A stretch of 64,000 nucleotides of DNA from Cellulomonas sp. ES6 (GCF_030053835.1 NZ_CP125655.1:4060888-4124887); one strand, 5' to 3'. Positions 1 through 9,226 are shown, counted from the stretch's first letter. The notes: a model not told the origin generated them from the letters alone. A program made the numbers and translations.

Positions 1-488
1 AGACGATCCACGGCCTGCAGGCGCTCGCCACCGGCGGCTGGGCGGGGCTCGGCCTCGGGCAGAGCCGCGAGAAGTGGTCGTACCTGCCCGAGGCGCACAA
101 CGACTTCATCTTCGCGATCATCGGCGAGGAGCTCGGCCTCATCGGGACGCTGCTCGTGCTCGTGCTCGTCGCCGTGCTGGCGTTCGCGATGTTCCGCGTC
201 ATCGCCCGGCACCGGGACCCGTTCGCCCAGATCGTCACCGGGGGCGTGGCCGCGTGGATCGTGGGCCAGGCCCTCGTCAACATGGGGGTCGTCGTCGGGC
301 TGCTGCCGGTGATCGGCGTGCCGCTCCCGCTGGTGTCGGCGGGCGGGTCCGCCCTCATCACGACGCTGGTCGCCCTCGGCATGGTCGTGTCGTTCGCCCG
401 CACCGAGCCGGGCGCCGCGGAGGCCCTCGCCGCCCGGCCGAGCGTCGTGCGCCGGTCGCTCGCCGTGATCGGGCGGACCCGTGCCTGA
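1..488 (+). CDS. ftsW: FtsW, lipid II polymerase of the divisome (5' end missing)
   Basis: Only the C-terminal about 160 residues are present; the reading frame enters the window at base 3. FtsW is a SEDS-family integral membrane glycosyltransferase that polymerises lipid II at the septum with its partner PBP. The visible part has the SEDS hallmarks: a GLGQSREKW loop, the PEAHNDFIFAIIGEELG segment and the late LPLVSAGGSALI segment, separated by hydrophobic membrane helices. It ends in a short Arg/Ala-rich cytoplasmic tail (RPSVVRRSLAVIGRTRA). It lies directly upstream of murG, as in most dcw clusters. RodA is the main alternative from the fragment alone, but the murG-murC-ftsQ-ftsZ context favours FtsW. 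Confidence 0.93.
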   Translation, partial: TIHGLQALATGGWAGLGLGQSREKWSYLPEAHNDFIFAIIGEELGLIGTLLVLVLVAVLAFAMFRVIARHRDPFAQIVTGGVAAWIVGQALVNMGVVVGLLPVIGVPLPLVSAGGSALITTLVALGMVVSFARTEPGAAEALAARPSVVRRSLAVIGRTRA

Positions 489-622
489 CGTCGCCGGTGC
501 CCCGCAGCACCCCGCCCGGTGCCGTCCCGGAGCGCCGGACCGGCCGCCGGCCCGCGCCCGGCACCCCCGCCCCTCGTCCCGCTCGCACCACCGGCGCCCC
601 CGCGCCTGAACCGGAGGACCCC

Positions 623-3601
623 GTGACCGCACCCGACGCCGACGCCACGCACGACGAGGAGACGCGTCCCCGCGCGGTCCTGCTCGCGGGCGGCGGCACG
701 GCCGGGCACGTCAACCCGCTGCTCGCCGTGGCGGAGGAGCTCCGCGCCCGCGACCCGGAGCTGCGCCTCGTCGCGCTCGGCACCGCGGAGGGCCTCGAGT
801 CGCGGCTGGTGCCCGAGCGCGGGCTGGAGATGCGCGTGGTCCCGAAGGTGCCGCTGCCCCGCCGGCCCACCCCGGACTGGCTGCGCCTGCCCCGGATGCT
901 GCGGGTGGCGGTCGACGCGGCGGGCGAGGCGATCGACGCCACCGGCGCGGCCGCGGTCGTCGGCTTCGGGGGCTACGTCTCGACGCCCGCCTACCTGGCG
1001 GCCCGCTCCCGCGGCGTGCCCGTGGTCGTCCACGAGCAGAACGCCCGGGCCGGGCTCGCGAACCGGCTCGGCGCGCGCGGCGCGCACGCCGTCGCGGTGA
1101 CCTTCCCCGGCACGCGGCTGCCGCGCGCCCAGGTCACCGGGCTGCCGCTGCGCCCGGAGATCGCCGGCCTGCTGGCCGACCGCGCCCGCGACCCGGAGGG
1201 GACCCGGCGCCGCGCGGCCGCCGAGCTGGGCTTCGACCCGTCCCGCGTCACGCTCCTGGTCACCGGCGGCTCGCTCGGGGCGGTGTCCGTCAACCGCGCG
1301 CTCGCCGCGCAGGCGCGCGCCGTGCTCGCGACCGGGGCCGAGGTGCTGCACCTGACCGGCGCCGGCAAGGCCGAGGAGGTGCGCTCCGCGGTGCGCGGCG
1401 TCCCCGGCGCCGAGCGCTACCACGTGCGCGAGTACCTGGGGGAGATGGAGCAGGCGCTCGCCGTCGCGGACCTCGTGCTGTGCCGGGCCGGCGCGGGGAC
1501 GGTCAGCGAGCTGGCCGCCCTCGGGATCCCGGCGGTGTACGTGCCGCTGCCCGTCGGCAACGGGGAGCAGCGGCTCAACGCGCAGCCCGTGGTCGCCGAG
1601 GGCGGCGGGCTGCTGGTCGCCGACGACGCCCTCACCGGCGACTGGATCTCCACGCACCTGCTGCCGCTGCTGGAGCCGGGTGCCGCGGACGAGCGCCGCG
1701 CCATGGGCGAGGCCGCCGCCCGGGTGGGCGTGCCGGACGCCGCCGCGCGCGTCGCCGACCTCGTGCTGGACGCCCTCGCCGAGGGCGAGCGGGTCGCCGC
1801 CCAGCGGGCGGAGGCGGAGCGGGCGGCGGCCGAGCGTGCCGCCGCGGACGCCGCGGAGCGCGAGGCGCGCGCCGACGGAGCGGGTCGTGCGGACGCGGGC
1901 CCGGCGGGCGACGGCTCCGGGGCGGACGACGGACCGCTCGCGGACGGCGCGGCGGTCGGCGGCACGGCCGTGCCGGACGGCGACGACGCCGCGGCGGGAG
2001 GCCGGGGGGACGGTGAGCCGAGCGCCCACCCCGCCGCGACCCGCGGTGACGCGGTGGCCGATCTCGGGCGCGTGCACCTGGTCGGCGTCGGCGGGGCGGG
2101 GATGTCCGCCGTGGCGGGGCTGCTCGCCGCGCGCGGCCTGCCGGTCTCCGGCTCCGACGCGCACGAGGGCCCGGCCCTGCCGGCCCTGCGCGAGGCGGGC
2201 GTGGTCGTCCACGTCGGCCACGACGCGGCGCACCTGGCCGGCGTCGACACCGTCGTGGTGTCGAGCGCGATCCGGGACACCAACCCCGAGCTCGCGGCGG
2301 CGCGGGAGCGCGGGCTGCGGGTCCTGCACCGCTCCGAGGCGCTGGCCGCGCTCATGACCGGGCGCATCGGCATCGCCGTGGCCGGCGCGCACGGCAAGAC
2401 GACGACGTCGACGATGGTCGCGACCGCGCTCGCCGTCGCCGGCCGCGAGGACCCGGTGCTCGACCCGTCGTACGCGATCGGCGGCACCGTCCTCACCGCG
2501 GACGGCGCCGCGCCCGGGCACCGCACCGGGGCGGGCGAGGTCTTCGTCGCCGAGGCCGACGAGTCGGACGGGTCCTTCCTGGCGTACGCGCCGGCGGTCG
2601 CCGTCGTGACCAACGTCGAGCCCGACCACCTCGACCACTACGGCTCGGCGGAGGCGTTCGAGGCCGCGTTCGAGGCGTTCGCGGACCGCGTGCTCGACGG
2701 CGGCGCGCTCGTGGCCTGCCTCGACGACGCGGGTGCGGCCCGGCTCGTCGACGCGGTGCGGGACCGTCTCACGCGGCGGGGCGTCCGCGTCCTCACGTAC
2801 GGCTCGGACGCGTCGGTCGCCGGGGACGGGCCGGGCCCCGACCTCGTGCTCGGCCCGGTGCGGGCGCAGGGCGGCGGCTGGCACGTCACGCTCACGTCGC
2901 GCTCCGCCGAGGTCCCCGGCGCGGACCTGGTGCTCGCGGTGCCCGGCGACCACAACGCGGCGAACGCCGCGGCGGCGTACCTGGCGGCGTGGGCCGTCGG
3001 TGCCGACCCCGCGGCCGTCGCGGCCGGGCTCGGCGAGTTCCGCGGCACGGGCCGGCGGTTCGAGGACCGCGGCACGGCGGGCGGCGTCCGCGTCGTCGAC
3101 GACTACGCCCACCACCCGACCGAGGTCGCCGCGCTGCTGCGCACCGCCCGGGGCGTCGCGGGCGACGGCCGGGTGCACGTGCTGTTCCAGCCGCACCTGT
3201 ACTCGCGGACGCGGACCTTCGCGGCGGAGTTCGCAGCGGCGCTCGACCTCGCGGACACCGTCGTCGTCACCGACGTCTACGCCGCGCGCGAGGACCCGGA
3301 CCCGGAGACCAGCGGCGACACGATCGTGCAGCGGGTGCCCACGCCGGGGCGCGCCACGTACGTCGCGGACCGGCACGAGGCCGCCCGCGCGGTGGCCGCA
3401 GCGGCCGCGCCCGGGGACCTGGTGCTCACGGTCGGCGCCGGCGACGTCACGCTGCTCGGCGCCGAGGTGCTCGACGCGCTGGCGGGCGGCGCCGACGCGC
3501 AGGCCGGCGAGCCCCTCGACGCCCCCGACGCCCCCGAGGTGCCCGCGGACCCCGCGGGTGACGACGCGGCCGAGCAGCCCGACGGGACCGGGCGGGCGTG
3601 A
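623..3601 (+). CDS. murG-murC: MurG-MurC fused open reading frame (lipid II GlcNAc transferase / UDP-MurNAc:L-alanine ligase)
   Basis: One uninterrupted frame from a GTG at 623 (GGAGGA at 614-619) to the TGA at 3601, 992 residues. Residues about 15-390 are MurG, which adds GlcNAc to lipid I: GGGTAGHVNPLLA glycine loop, GFGGYVSTP, HEQNARAG, the LLVTGGSLGA Rossmann turn and CRAGAGTVSEL donor-binding loop. About 85 residues of Ala/Asp/Gly-rich linker follow. MurC starts near residue 478 (VADLGRVHLVGVGGAGMS). It carries the ATP loop AHGKTTTSTM, EADESDGSF, and the NVEPDHLDHY and DDYAHHPTEV motifs, then a short acidic tail. No stop separates the two domains. In-frame GTG codons at 1970 and 2054 could start a separate MurC, but neither has a convincing Shine-Dalgarno. 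The stop overlaps the ftsQ start (GTGA). Confidence 0.85.
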   Translation: MTAPDADATHDEETRPRAVLLAGGGTAGHVNPLLAVAEELRARDPELRLVALGTAEGLESRLVPERGLEMRVVPKVPLPRRPTPDWLRLPRMLRVAVDAAGEAIDATGAAAVVGFGGYVSTPAYLAARSRGVPVVVHEQNARAGLANRLGARGAHAVAVTFPGTRLPRAQVTGLPLRPEIAGLLADRARDPEGTRRRAAAELGFDPSRVTLLVTGGSLGAVSVNRALAAQARAVLATGAEVLHLTGAGKAEEVRSAVRGVPGAERYHVREYLGEMEQALAVADLVLCRAGAGTVSELAALGIPAVYVPLPVGNGEQRLNAQPVVAEGGGLLVADDALTGDWISTHLLPLLEPGAADERRAMGEAAARVGVPDAAARVADLVLDALAEGERVAAQRAEAERAAAERAAADAAEREARADGAGRADAGPAGDGSGADDGPLADGAAVGGTAVPDGDDAAAGGRGDGEPSAHPAATRGDAVADLGRVHLVGVGGAGMSAVAGLLAARGLPVSGSDAHEGPALPALREAGVVVHVGHDAAHLAGVDTVVVSSAIRDTNPELAAARERGLRVLHRSEALAALMTGRIGIAVAGAHGKTTTSTMVATALAVAGREDPVLDPSYAIGGTVLTADGAAPGHRTGAGEVFVAEADESDGSFLAYAPAVAVVTNVEPDHLDHYGSAEAFEAAFEAFADRVLDGGALVACLDDAGAARLVDAVRDRLTRRGVRVLTYGSDASVAGDGPGPDLVLGPVRAQGGGWHVTLTSRSAEVPGADLVLAVPGDHNAANAAAAYLAAWAVGADPAAVAAGLGEFRGTGRRFEDRGTAGGVRVVDDYAHHPTEVAALLRTARGVAGDGRVHVLFQPHLYSRTRTFAAEFAAALDLADTVVVTDVYAAREDPDPETSGDTIVQRVPTPGRATYVADRHEAARAVAAAAAPGDLVLTVGAGDVTLLGAEVLDALAGGADAQAGEPLDAPDAPEVPADPAGDDAAEQPDGTGRA

Positions 3602-4734
3602 CCCCGCAGCGCCCGCGACCGCCCCAGCCCGGACGGACGTCCGGGCCGCGGCGCCCGCCCGCCCCGCGGCCGGCCCCGGCCTCGTCGGAGCCCCGCCCGG
3701 CGACGTCCGGTGCGGCTGCGTCCCGTGCCCCCGCGGCCCGGCCCGCCGCTCCCGGCGCGGGCGCGTCGTCGCGCCCGGGGACCGCCCCGACGAGCGCGGT
3801 CCCGGCGGCGCCCCCGGCACCCGGGGCGGGTGCCCGGGACGACGGCGCGCGCTCCGGCCGCACGGAGGGTGCGCCCGGCGGCGGACGGCGGACGGCGGGC
3901 TCGGCGCTCGTGCCGCGGTCCGGCACGGGGGCGTTCCCCGTGCGGCCGTCGGTCGTCAGCCAGGGCTCGGCCGCGCGCTTCGCGGAGCGGGCGCGCGCCC
4001 GCCGCCGGCTCGCGTGGCGCCAGATCCTGCTGGTCGCCGGGGGTGTGCTCGTCGTCGCCGCGCTGGCCTGGCTGCTGCTGCTCTCGCCCGTGCTCGCGCT
4101 CGAGAAGGACCAGGTCACCGTGACGGGCGCCGGGACCGTGGTCGCGGTCGACCAGGTGCGGGCGGTGGTGGACGCGCAGGACGGCACGCCGTTGCCGCGC
4201 CTGGACACGGCGCGGCTGCGCTCCGAGCTGCTCGACGTCCCGGGCGTGCGGGACGTGACGGTCAGCCGGGACTGGCCGCACGGGCTGACCGTGGCGCTGG
4301 TCTCCCGCGAGCCGGTCGCCGCGGTGCCGGAGTCCTCGGACGTCGCGGAGCGCGCGGACCACAGCGCGACCGACGGCGACGGCGAGGGCTTCGCGCTCGT
4401 CGACCAGGAGGGCGTGCAGGTCGGCCGGGCGGACGCGCCGCCGGAGGGCCTGCCGGTGGTCGAGGTGCCGGTCGGCGAGGCCCGCATCCTCACGGCCACG
4501 CTCGGGGTGCTCGAGGCGCTGCCCGAGGACCTGCTCGCGGCCATCGGGCAGGTGTCGGCCGGCTCGCAGGACACGGTGCAGTTCACGCTGCGCGACGGGG
4601 CGACCGTCGAGTGGGGGAGCGCGCAGGACTCGGCGCTCAAGGTGGCGGTGCTGCAGGCGCTGCGCGCCGCGCCCGAGACGGCGGGCTCGGCACGCTACGA
4701 CGTCTCGGCGCCCACGATGCCGGTCGTCGGGTGA
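3598..4734 (+). CDS. ftsQ: FtsQ/DivIB cell division protein
   Basis: Bitopic divisome protein that bridges cytoplasmic and periplasmic parts of the FtsQLB complex. The GTG start overlaps the MurC stop. The first about 135 residues are a long Pro/Arg/Ala-rich cytoplasmic region, typical of actinobacterial FtsQ. One membrane helix follows at about 142-165 (ILLVAGGVLVVAALAWLLLL). Next is a POTRA domain (QVTVTGAGTVVAVDQVRAVV, then DVPGVRDVTVSRDWPHGLTV) and the beta domain that contacts FtsL/B. 378 residues. It is the last gene of the MurG-MurC transcript before the ftsZ leader. Confidence 0.93.
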   Translation: MTPQRPRPPQPGRTSGPRRPPAPRPAPASSEPRPATSGAAASRAPAARPAAPGAGASSRPGTAPTSAVPAAPPAPGAGARDDGARSGRTEGAPGGGRRTAGSALVPRSGTGAFPVRPSVVSQGSAARFAERARARRRLAWRQILLVAGGVLVVAALAWLLLLSPVLALEKDQVTVTGAGTVVAVDQVRAVVDAQDGTPLPRLDTARLRSELLDVPGVRDVTVSRDWPHGLTVALVSREPVAAVPESSDVAERADHSATDGDGEGFALVDQEGVQVGRADAPPEGLPVVEVPVGEARILTATLGVLEALPEDLLAAIGQVSAGSQDTVQFTLRDGATVEWGSAQDSALKVAVLQALRAAPETAGSARYDVSAPTMPVVG

Positions 4735-4805
4735 TCCGGCGCCGACACGCGCGCACCGGTCGTTGAACCCGTCCGGTGCGCCACATACCGTCACACCCAG
4801 ACAGA

Positions 4806-4872
4806 ACTGACATAACTATAACCCTCTAGTTGAGGGTGAAGGTTCGTCGACATCGCGAGACGAGAGGCACCC
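4806..4872 (+). promoter_or_regulatory. ftsZ upstream leader with small hairpin
   Basis: The 141 bp between ftsQ and ftsZ contain a conspicuously AT-richer stretch (CATAACTATAACCC) and a short perfect stem, ACCCTC at 4823-4828 paired with GAGGGT at 4834-4839. A purine-rich GAGAGG lies just before the ftsZ start. I read this as the ftsZ promoter/leader. The exact -10 and -35 cannot be assigned with confidence. Confidence 0.45.
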
Positions 4873-4875
4873 ACC

Positions 4876-6123
4876 GTGGCAGCTCCGCAGAACTACCTGG
4901 CGGTCATCAAGGTCGTCGGCATCGGTGGTGGCGGCGTCAACGCCGTGAACCGCATGATCGAGGTCGGCCTCAAGGGTGTCGAGTTCATCGCCATCAACAC
5001 CGACGCCCAGGCGCTGCTCATGTCCGACGCGGACGTGAAGCTCGACGTCGGCCGCGAGCTGACCCGGGGTCTCGGTGCCGGCGCCGACCCCGAGGTCGGC
5101 AAGAAGGCCGCCGAGGACCACGCGGAGGAGATCGAGGACGTCCTGCGCGGCGCCGACATGGTCTTCGTCACCGCGGGCGAGGGCGGCGGCACGGGCACGG
5201 GCGGCGCGCCCGTCGTGGCCCGGATCGCCCGCTCGCTCGGCGCGCTGACCATCGGCGTCGTGACGCGCCCGTTCACCTTCGAGGGCCGCCGCCGCACCGT
5301 GCAGGCCGACTCCGGCATCGAGGCGCTGCGCGCCGAGGTCGACACCCTCATCGTCATCCCGAACGACCGCCTGCTGTCGATCTCCGACCGCTCGGTGTCC
5401 GTGCTCGACGCGTTCCGGTCCGCCGACCAGGTGCTGCTCTCCGGTGTCCAGGGCATCACGGACCTCATCACCACCCCGGGCCTGATCAACCTCGACTTCG
5501 CCGACGTGAAGTCCGTCATGCAGGGTGCCGGCTCCGCGCTCATGGGCATCGGCTCCGCGCGCGGCGAGGACCGTGCCGTGCAGGCCGCCGAGCTCGCGAT
5601 CTCCTCGCCGCTGCTCGAGGCCAGCATCGACGGGGCCCACGGCGTGCTGCTGTCGATCCAGGGCGGGTCCGACCTCGGGCTGTTCGAGATCAACGAGGCC
5701 GCCCGCCTGGTGCAGGAGGCTGCGCACCCCGAGGCGAACATCATCTTCGGCGCCGTCATCGACGACGCCCTGGGCGACGAGGTGCGCGTGACGGTCATCG
5801 CGGCCGGGTTCGACGGCGGCGCGCCCGCCGTCCGGCGCGACTCGCGCGCCCTGGGCCAGGTCAGCTCCGGCGGTGCCGGCGCGGCCCCGGCGGCGATCCC
5901 GCCGTCGGCGGCGGTGCCCACCACCACCGCCGCCCACGCCGCGGTCCCGCCGCGCCCGGTGGGCCCGGACGACGAGCAGCGCCCGGCGCCCGGCGTCCCG
6001 GCGTTCCTGAGCACCGAGACCGACGCCGGCGCCACCGGCCAGCTCGAGGTCCCGCGGATCTTCGAGGAGGAGGTCGCGCGCCGCAAGGACGACGACCTCG
6101 ACGTGCCGGACTTCCTCAAGTAG
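4876..6123 (+). CDS. ftsZ: FtsZ, tubulin-like division GTPase
   Basis: Forms the cytokinetic ring. GTG start at 4876 ([20 protein letters not shown]). The tubulin signature GGGTGTGG is at about residues 103-110. The GTPase-activating T7 loop [11 protein letters not shown] is near residues 205-215. The C-terminal domain runs to about 315, followed by a Pro/Ala-rich spacer and the conserved C-terminal peptide [11 protein letters not shown]. That peptide is the docking site for SepF in actinobacteria, and sepF lies two genes downstream. 415 residues, normal for the phylum. Confidence 0.98.
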   Translation: MAAPQNYLAVIKVVGIGGGGVNAVNRMIEVGLKGVEFIAINTDAQALLMSDADVKLDVGRELTRGLGAGADPEVGKKAAEDHAEEIEDVLRGADMVFVTAGEGGGTGTGGAPVVARIARSLGALTIGVVTRPFTFEGRRRTVQADSGIEALRAEVDTLIVIPNDRLLSISDRSVSVLDAFRSADQVLLSGVQGITDLITTPGLINLDFADVKSVMQGAGSALMGIGSARGEDRAVQAAELAISSPLLEASIDGAHGVLLSIQGGSDLGLFEINEAARLVQEAAHPEANIIFGAVIDDALGDEVRVTVIAAGFDGGAPAVRRDSRALGQVSSGGAGAAPAAIPPSAAVPTTTAAHAAVPPRPVGPDDEQRPAPGVPAFLSTETDAGATGQLEVPRIFEEEVARRKDDDLDVPDFLK

Positions 6124-6128
6124 CCGCC

Positions 6129-6875
6129 GTGGGCGTCCCGGTCCTGGAGGTCGACCTCGGCCCCGGCGTCCGGGCGGGCTTCACCACCCGCGCCGGCGGT
6201 GTCAGCGCGCCCCCCTGGGACACGCTCGACCTCGGCCTCGCCGTCGGGGACGACCCGGCGCACGTGCGGGAGAACCGTGCGCGCGTGGCGGCGTGGGCCG
6301 GGGCGCCGGTCGCCTGGGCCCGGCAGGTGCACGGGTCCGCGGTGCACGTGCTGGGCTCGGTCGCCGAGGCCGGTGCCGACGCGGTGGCGGACGCCGACGC
6401 GCTCGTCACGGCGCTGCCCGGGACCGCCGTCGGCGTGCTCGTCGCGGACTGCGTCCCCGTGCTGCTCGCCGACCCGGTCGCCCGGGTCGTCGGCGCGGTG
6501 CACGCGGGCCGACGCGGCCTCGTCGCGGGCGTGCTCCAGGCGGCGGTCGGGGCGCTCGTCGCCCGGGGCGCGGACCCCGCCCGGGTGCGCGCGGTCGTCG
6601 GACCGGCGATCTCGGGCCCCCGCTACGAGGTCCCCGAGGAGCTGCAGCGCGAGGTCGCGGCCGTCGTGCCCGCCACGGCCTGCATGACCGACCGGGGCAC
6701 GCCCGGCCTCGACCTGCCCGCGGGCGCGGCGGCCGTGCTGCGCGGGGCCGGCGTCGGGGACGTGCGGCTCACGGGGTGGTGCACGGACACCGACGCGCGC
6801 TTCTACTCGCACCGGCGGGCGCAGCGCGCGGGAGAGGTCACGGGGAGGTCCGCCGGCGTGGTCGCGCTGCTCTGA
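6129..6875 (+). CDS. pgeF: PgeF/YfiH-family multicopper-oxidoreductase-type laccase domain protein
   Basis: 248 residues from a GTG only 5 nt after the ftsZ stop, so probably translationally coupled. The family (DUF152, once called polyphenol oxidase) includes PgeF, which removes mis-incorporated L-Ser from UDP-MurNAc. Metal/active-site residues are visible in QVHGSAVHV, VADCVPVLLAD and GAVHAGRRGLVAG (conserved H, C, H). The C-terminal TDARFYSHRRA motif is also typical. Its place between ftsZ and sepF is standard in actinobacteria. The gene symbol is given by family; the exact substrate was not established here. Confidence 0.88.
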   Translation: MGVPVLEVDLGPGVRAGFTTRAGGVSAPPWDTLDLGLAVGDDPAHVRENRARVAAWAGAPVAWARQVHGSAVHVLGSVAEAGADAVADADALVTALPGTAVGVLVADCVPVLLADPVARVVGAVHAGRRGLVAGVLQAAVGALVARGADPARVRAVVGPAISGPRYEVPEELQREVAAVVPATACMTDRGTPGLDLPAGAAAVLRGAGVGDVRLTGWCTDTDARFYSHRRAQRAGEVTGRSAGVVALL

Positions 6876-6993
6876 CCGCCGCGGCCGGCCAGCACGGCGG
6901 CCGACACGCCGCGTGTCGCAGCAGGGCGGCGCGCTGCGCCGTTGCTAGCGTGACGTCGCAGGACCTTTCAGCAATGCGGATGGAGTGATCGCG

Positions 6994-7479
6994 ATGGCCG
7001 GAGCGCTGCGCAAGACCATGCTGTACCTCGGGCTTGCCGACGACCGTGGCGAGCACGACCAGTACGTCGACGAGTACGACGAGCCGGAGGCGACCGTGGG
7101 ACAGGACTACGAGGCCGAGGTCACGCCGCTGCACCGGACCGCCGCGCCCGTCGAGCGCCCCGTCGCGCCGGCGCCCGCGCCCCGCCACGACGGCGAGGTC
7201 CGCCGCATCACGACGATCCACCCGCGCTCCTACAACGACGCGCGCAAGATCGGCGAGGCGTTCCGGGAGAACACCCCGGTCATCATGAACCTGTCGGACA
7301 TGGACGACGCGGACGCCAAGCGGCTCGTCGACTTCGCCGCGGGCCTGATCTTCGGCCTCCACGGCGCGATCGAGCGGGTCACCAACAAGGTGTTCCTGCT
7401 GTCGCCGTCCTCGGTGGAGATCACCGGCGACGGCCGGCCCGCCGAGGCCTCGCGCGCCGGCTTCTTCAACCAGAGCTGA
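6994..7479 (+). CDS. sepF: SepF, FtsZ membrane anchor
   Basis: 161 residues, starting at the ATG at 6994 ([17 protein letters not shown]). This start keeps the amphipathic membrane-targeting helix at the N-terminus and has GGAGTG 8 nt upstream. An acidic linker (residues about 17-65) leads into the conserved SepF domain ([42 protein letters not shown]). In actinobacteria lacking FtsA, SepF tethers FtsZ to the membrane. A -10-like TAGCGT at 6946-6951 suggests its own promoter after pgeF. Confidence 0.96.
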   Translation: MAGALRKTMLYLGLADDRGEHDQYVDEYDEPEATVGQDYEAEVTPLHRTAAPVERPVAPAPAPRHDGEVRRITTIHPRSYNDARKIGEAFRENTPVIMNLSDMDDADAKRLVDFAAGLIFGLHGAIERVTNKVFLLSPSSVEITGDGRPAEASRAGFFNQS

Positions 7480-7501
7480 CGGATCGGGGAGACTGGGACG
7501 C

Positions 7502-7792
7502 GTGACCTTCGTCCTCGGCCTGCTGCAGCTCGTCGTCCTGGCCTTCATCCTCGTCCTGCTCGTGCGCCTCGTCCTCGACTGGGTGCAGTACTTCGCCCGG
7601 GACTGGCGCCCGCGCGGCGTCGCCCTCGTGGTCGCCGAGATCACGTACTCGGTGACGGACCCGCCGCTGCGCGCCCTGCGCCGGGTGATCCCGCCGTTGA
7701 CGCTCGGCTCGGTGCGCCTCGACCTGGCGTTCCTCGTGCTCATGCTCGGGTGCTCGTTCCTGCTCTCCCTCCTGGGGTGGCTCGCGGCATGA
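7502..7792 (+). CDS. YggT-family membrane protein
   Basis: 96-residue integral membrane protein with two hydrophobic segments (residues about 2-24 and 68-92) flanking a short basic loop that carries the family's DPPLRALRRVIPP motif. YggT proteins sit beside sepF in most Gram-positive dcw clusters and are thought to act in division or osmotic adaptation; the mechanism is unknown. The GTG start has GAGACT at 7489-7494 seven nt upstream, compatible with a leaderless transcript, and also a weak GGGGA. Confidence 0.9.
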   Translation: MTFVLGLLQLVVLAFILVLLVRLVLDWVQYFARDWRPRGVALVVAEITYSVTDPPLRALRRVIPPLTLGSVRLDLAFLVLMLGCSFLLSLLGWLAA

Positions 7793-7949
7793 CGCCGCTG
7801 CTCCCCGGGCCGGCGTGCCCCCGGGTCCGATCGCGTGCCGCGGCACGCGGGCGGGTCGCGTGCACAAATCCCAATGTCCGCTACGGTGGCCCGAGGTGGT
7901 CGGCGGACTGCCACCGGCTCGACCCAGTACGACCGAAGAGGTGACGACG

Positions 7950-8615
7950 ATGGCACTGCTGACGGCAGACGACGTCCTGAACAAGAAGTTCCAGGCGACG
8001 AAGTTCCGCGAGGGGTACGACCAGGACGAGGTCGACGACTTCCTCGACGAGGTCGTGAACACCCTCCGGGAGACCCAGAGCGAGAACGAGGACCTCAAGG
8101 CGAAGCTCGCCGCGGCGGAGCGCCGCATCGCCGAGCTCAGCCGCCAGGGCGCGCAGGCGTCCGCGGCCCCGAAGCCCGAGGAGAAGCCCGCCCCGGCCCC
8201 CGTCGCCGCCGCCCCGGCCCCGGCACCCGCCCCGGTGGCCACCGCGCCGGTCGCGCCGCAGAGGCAGAGCGAGCCCGAGTCCGCCACCGGCATGCTCGCC
8301 CTGGCCCAGAAGCTGCACGACGACTACGTCCGCAGCGGCCAGGAGGAGGGCGAGCGCATCGTCAACGAGGCGAAGGGTCAGGCCCAGCGCATCGTGCGCG
8401 AGGCCGAGGAGACCTCCGCCCGCACGCTCAGCGAGCTGGAGCAGGAGCGCTCGGTGCTCGAGCGCAAGATCGACGAGCTCCGGGTGTTCGAGCGCGACTA
8501 CCGCACGCGCCTCAAGAGCTACCTCGAGAACCTGCTCGGCGACCTCGACAACCGGGCCAGCGCGCTGCCGCAGCGCGGTGCCCAGGGCGCGACGCCGTCG
8601 GCCGACCGCCTCTGA
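7950..8615 (+). CDS. divIVA: DivIVA/Wag31 polar growth scaffold
   Basis: 221 residues from the ATG at 7950 (MALLTADDVLNKKF), preceded by GAAGAGG. The N-terminal lipid-binding DivIVA domain (GYDQDEVDDFLDEVVNTL) is followed by a first coiled coil (to about residue 65). A Pro/Ala-rich hinge (about 70-105) and a second long coiled coil (LAQKLHDDYVRSGQEEGERI to ENLLGDL) complete it. Actinobacterial DivIVA recruits wall synthesis to poles and is usually essential. It closes the dcw region and is followed by a strong hairpin terminator. Confidence 0.96.
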   Translation: MALLTADDVLNKKFQATKFREGYDQDEVDDFLDEVVNTLRETQSENEDLKAKLAAAERRIAELSRQGAQASAAPKPEEKPAPAPVAAAPAPAPAPVATAPVAPQRQSEPESATGMLALAQKLHDDYVRSGQEEGERIVNEAKGQAQRIVREAEETSARTLSELEQERSVLERKIDELRVFERDYRTRLKSYLENLLGDLDNRASALPQRGAQGATPSADRL

Positions 8616-8674
8616 CACCGGCGCCGCCGGGCGCCTGCCGACCCGGCCGGCAGCCGGACGCCTCGTCACCCACG

Positions 8675-8708
8675 ACACACCACGCCCGCCCCGTCGGGCG
8701 TGGTGTGT
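8675..8708 (+). terminator. Intrinsic terminator after divIVA
   Basis: Perfect 14-bp inverted repeat, 8675-8688 with 8695-8708, closing a 6-nt loop. It lies 59 nt after the divIVA stop and is followed by a T-containing but not T-rich tract, as is common for high-GC actinobacteria. Confidence 0.8.
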
Positions 8709-8730
8709 TGTGCGTCCAGGGCGGGGCGCA

Positions 8731-8736
8731 TAGTCT
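8731..8736 (+). promoter_or_regulatory. Putative -10 of the DksA/TraR gene
   Basis: TAGTCT hexamer 32 nt upstream of the GTG, with a GAGGAAAGAGG Shine-Dalgarno between them. This predicts a leadered transcript of about 25 nt, unlike the leaderless genes elsewhere in the window. Confidence 0.5.
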
Positions 8737-8767
8737 CTGCGGACTCATCTGAGGAAAGAGGACCCCC

Positions 8768-9226
8768 GTGGCCATCAACGACTCGCTCAGCGCGCACGCC
8801 CCTCGCACGCTCCCCGACCTGACGGACGCGGCCACCCGGTTCCCCGTCCGGGCCGGTGAGGACCCCTGGACCGAGCAGGAGGTGCAGGAGATCGCCACCG
8901 AGCTCGTCGCCGAGATCGACCGCCTGACCGCGGAGCTCGCGGCGGCCGACGAGGAGCTGTCGAACCTCCTGCGCAACTCCGGCGACGGCGCGGGCGACGA
9001 CCAGGCCGACTCCGGCTCCAGCGCTCTCGAGCGCGAGCACGAGCTCACGCTGGTCAACAACACCCGCGACATGCTCGAGCAGACCACCCGCGCGCTGGCC
9101 CGCATCGACGCCGGCACGTTCGGCCGCTGCGACTCGTGCGGCGAGGCGATCGGCAAGGCCCGCGTGCAGGCGTTCCCGCGGGCGACGCTCTGCGTGGCCT
9201 GCAAGCAGCGCGAGGAGCGCCGCTGA
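8768..9226 (+). CDS. TraR/DksA family zinc-finger protein
   Basis: 152 residues, GTG start behind a strong GAGGAAAGAGG. The N-terminal two thirds form a Glu/Ala-rich helical hairpin (coiled coil, about residues 35-110). The C-terminus carries a four-cysteine zinc finger, CDSCGEAIGKARVQAFP followed by CVAC. DksA-type proteins bind RNA polymerase through the secondary channel and modulate stable-RNA promoters. Here the gene is a single unit between two intrinsic terminators. The tip acidic residues typical of E. coli DksA are not obvious, so a direct ppGpp role is uncertain. Confidence 0.88.
   Translation: MAINDSLSAHAPRTLPDLTDAATRFPVRAGEDPWTEQEVQEIATELVAEIDRLTAELAAADEELSNLLRNSGDGAGDDQADSGSSALEREHELTLVNNTRDMLEQTTRALARIDAGTFGRCDSCGEAIGKARVQAFPRATLCVACKQREERR

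Noticed and set aside
2733..4766. 677-codon frame overlapping murC and ftsQ
   Set aside because: Arg/Ala/Thr-rich shadow; both real genes explain the region.
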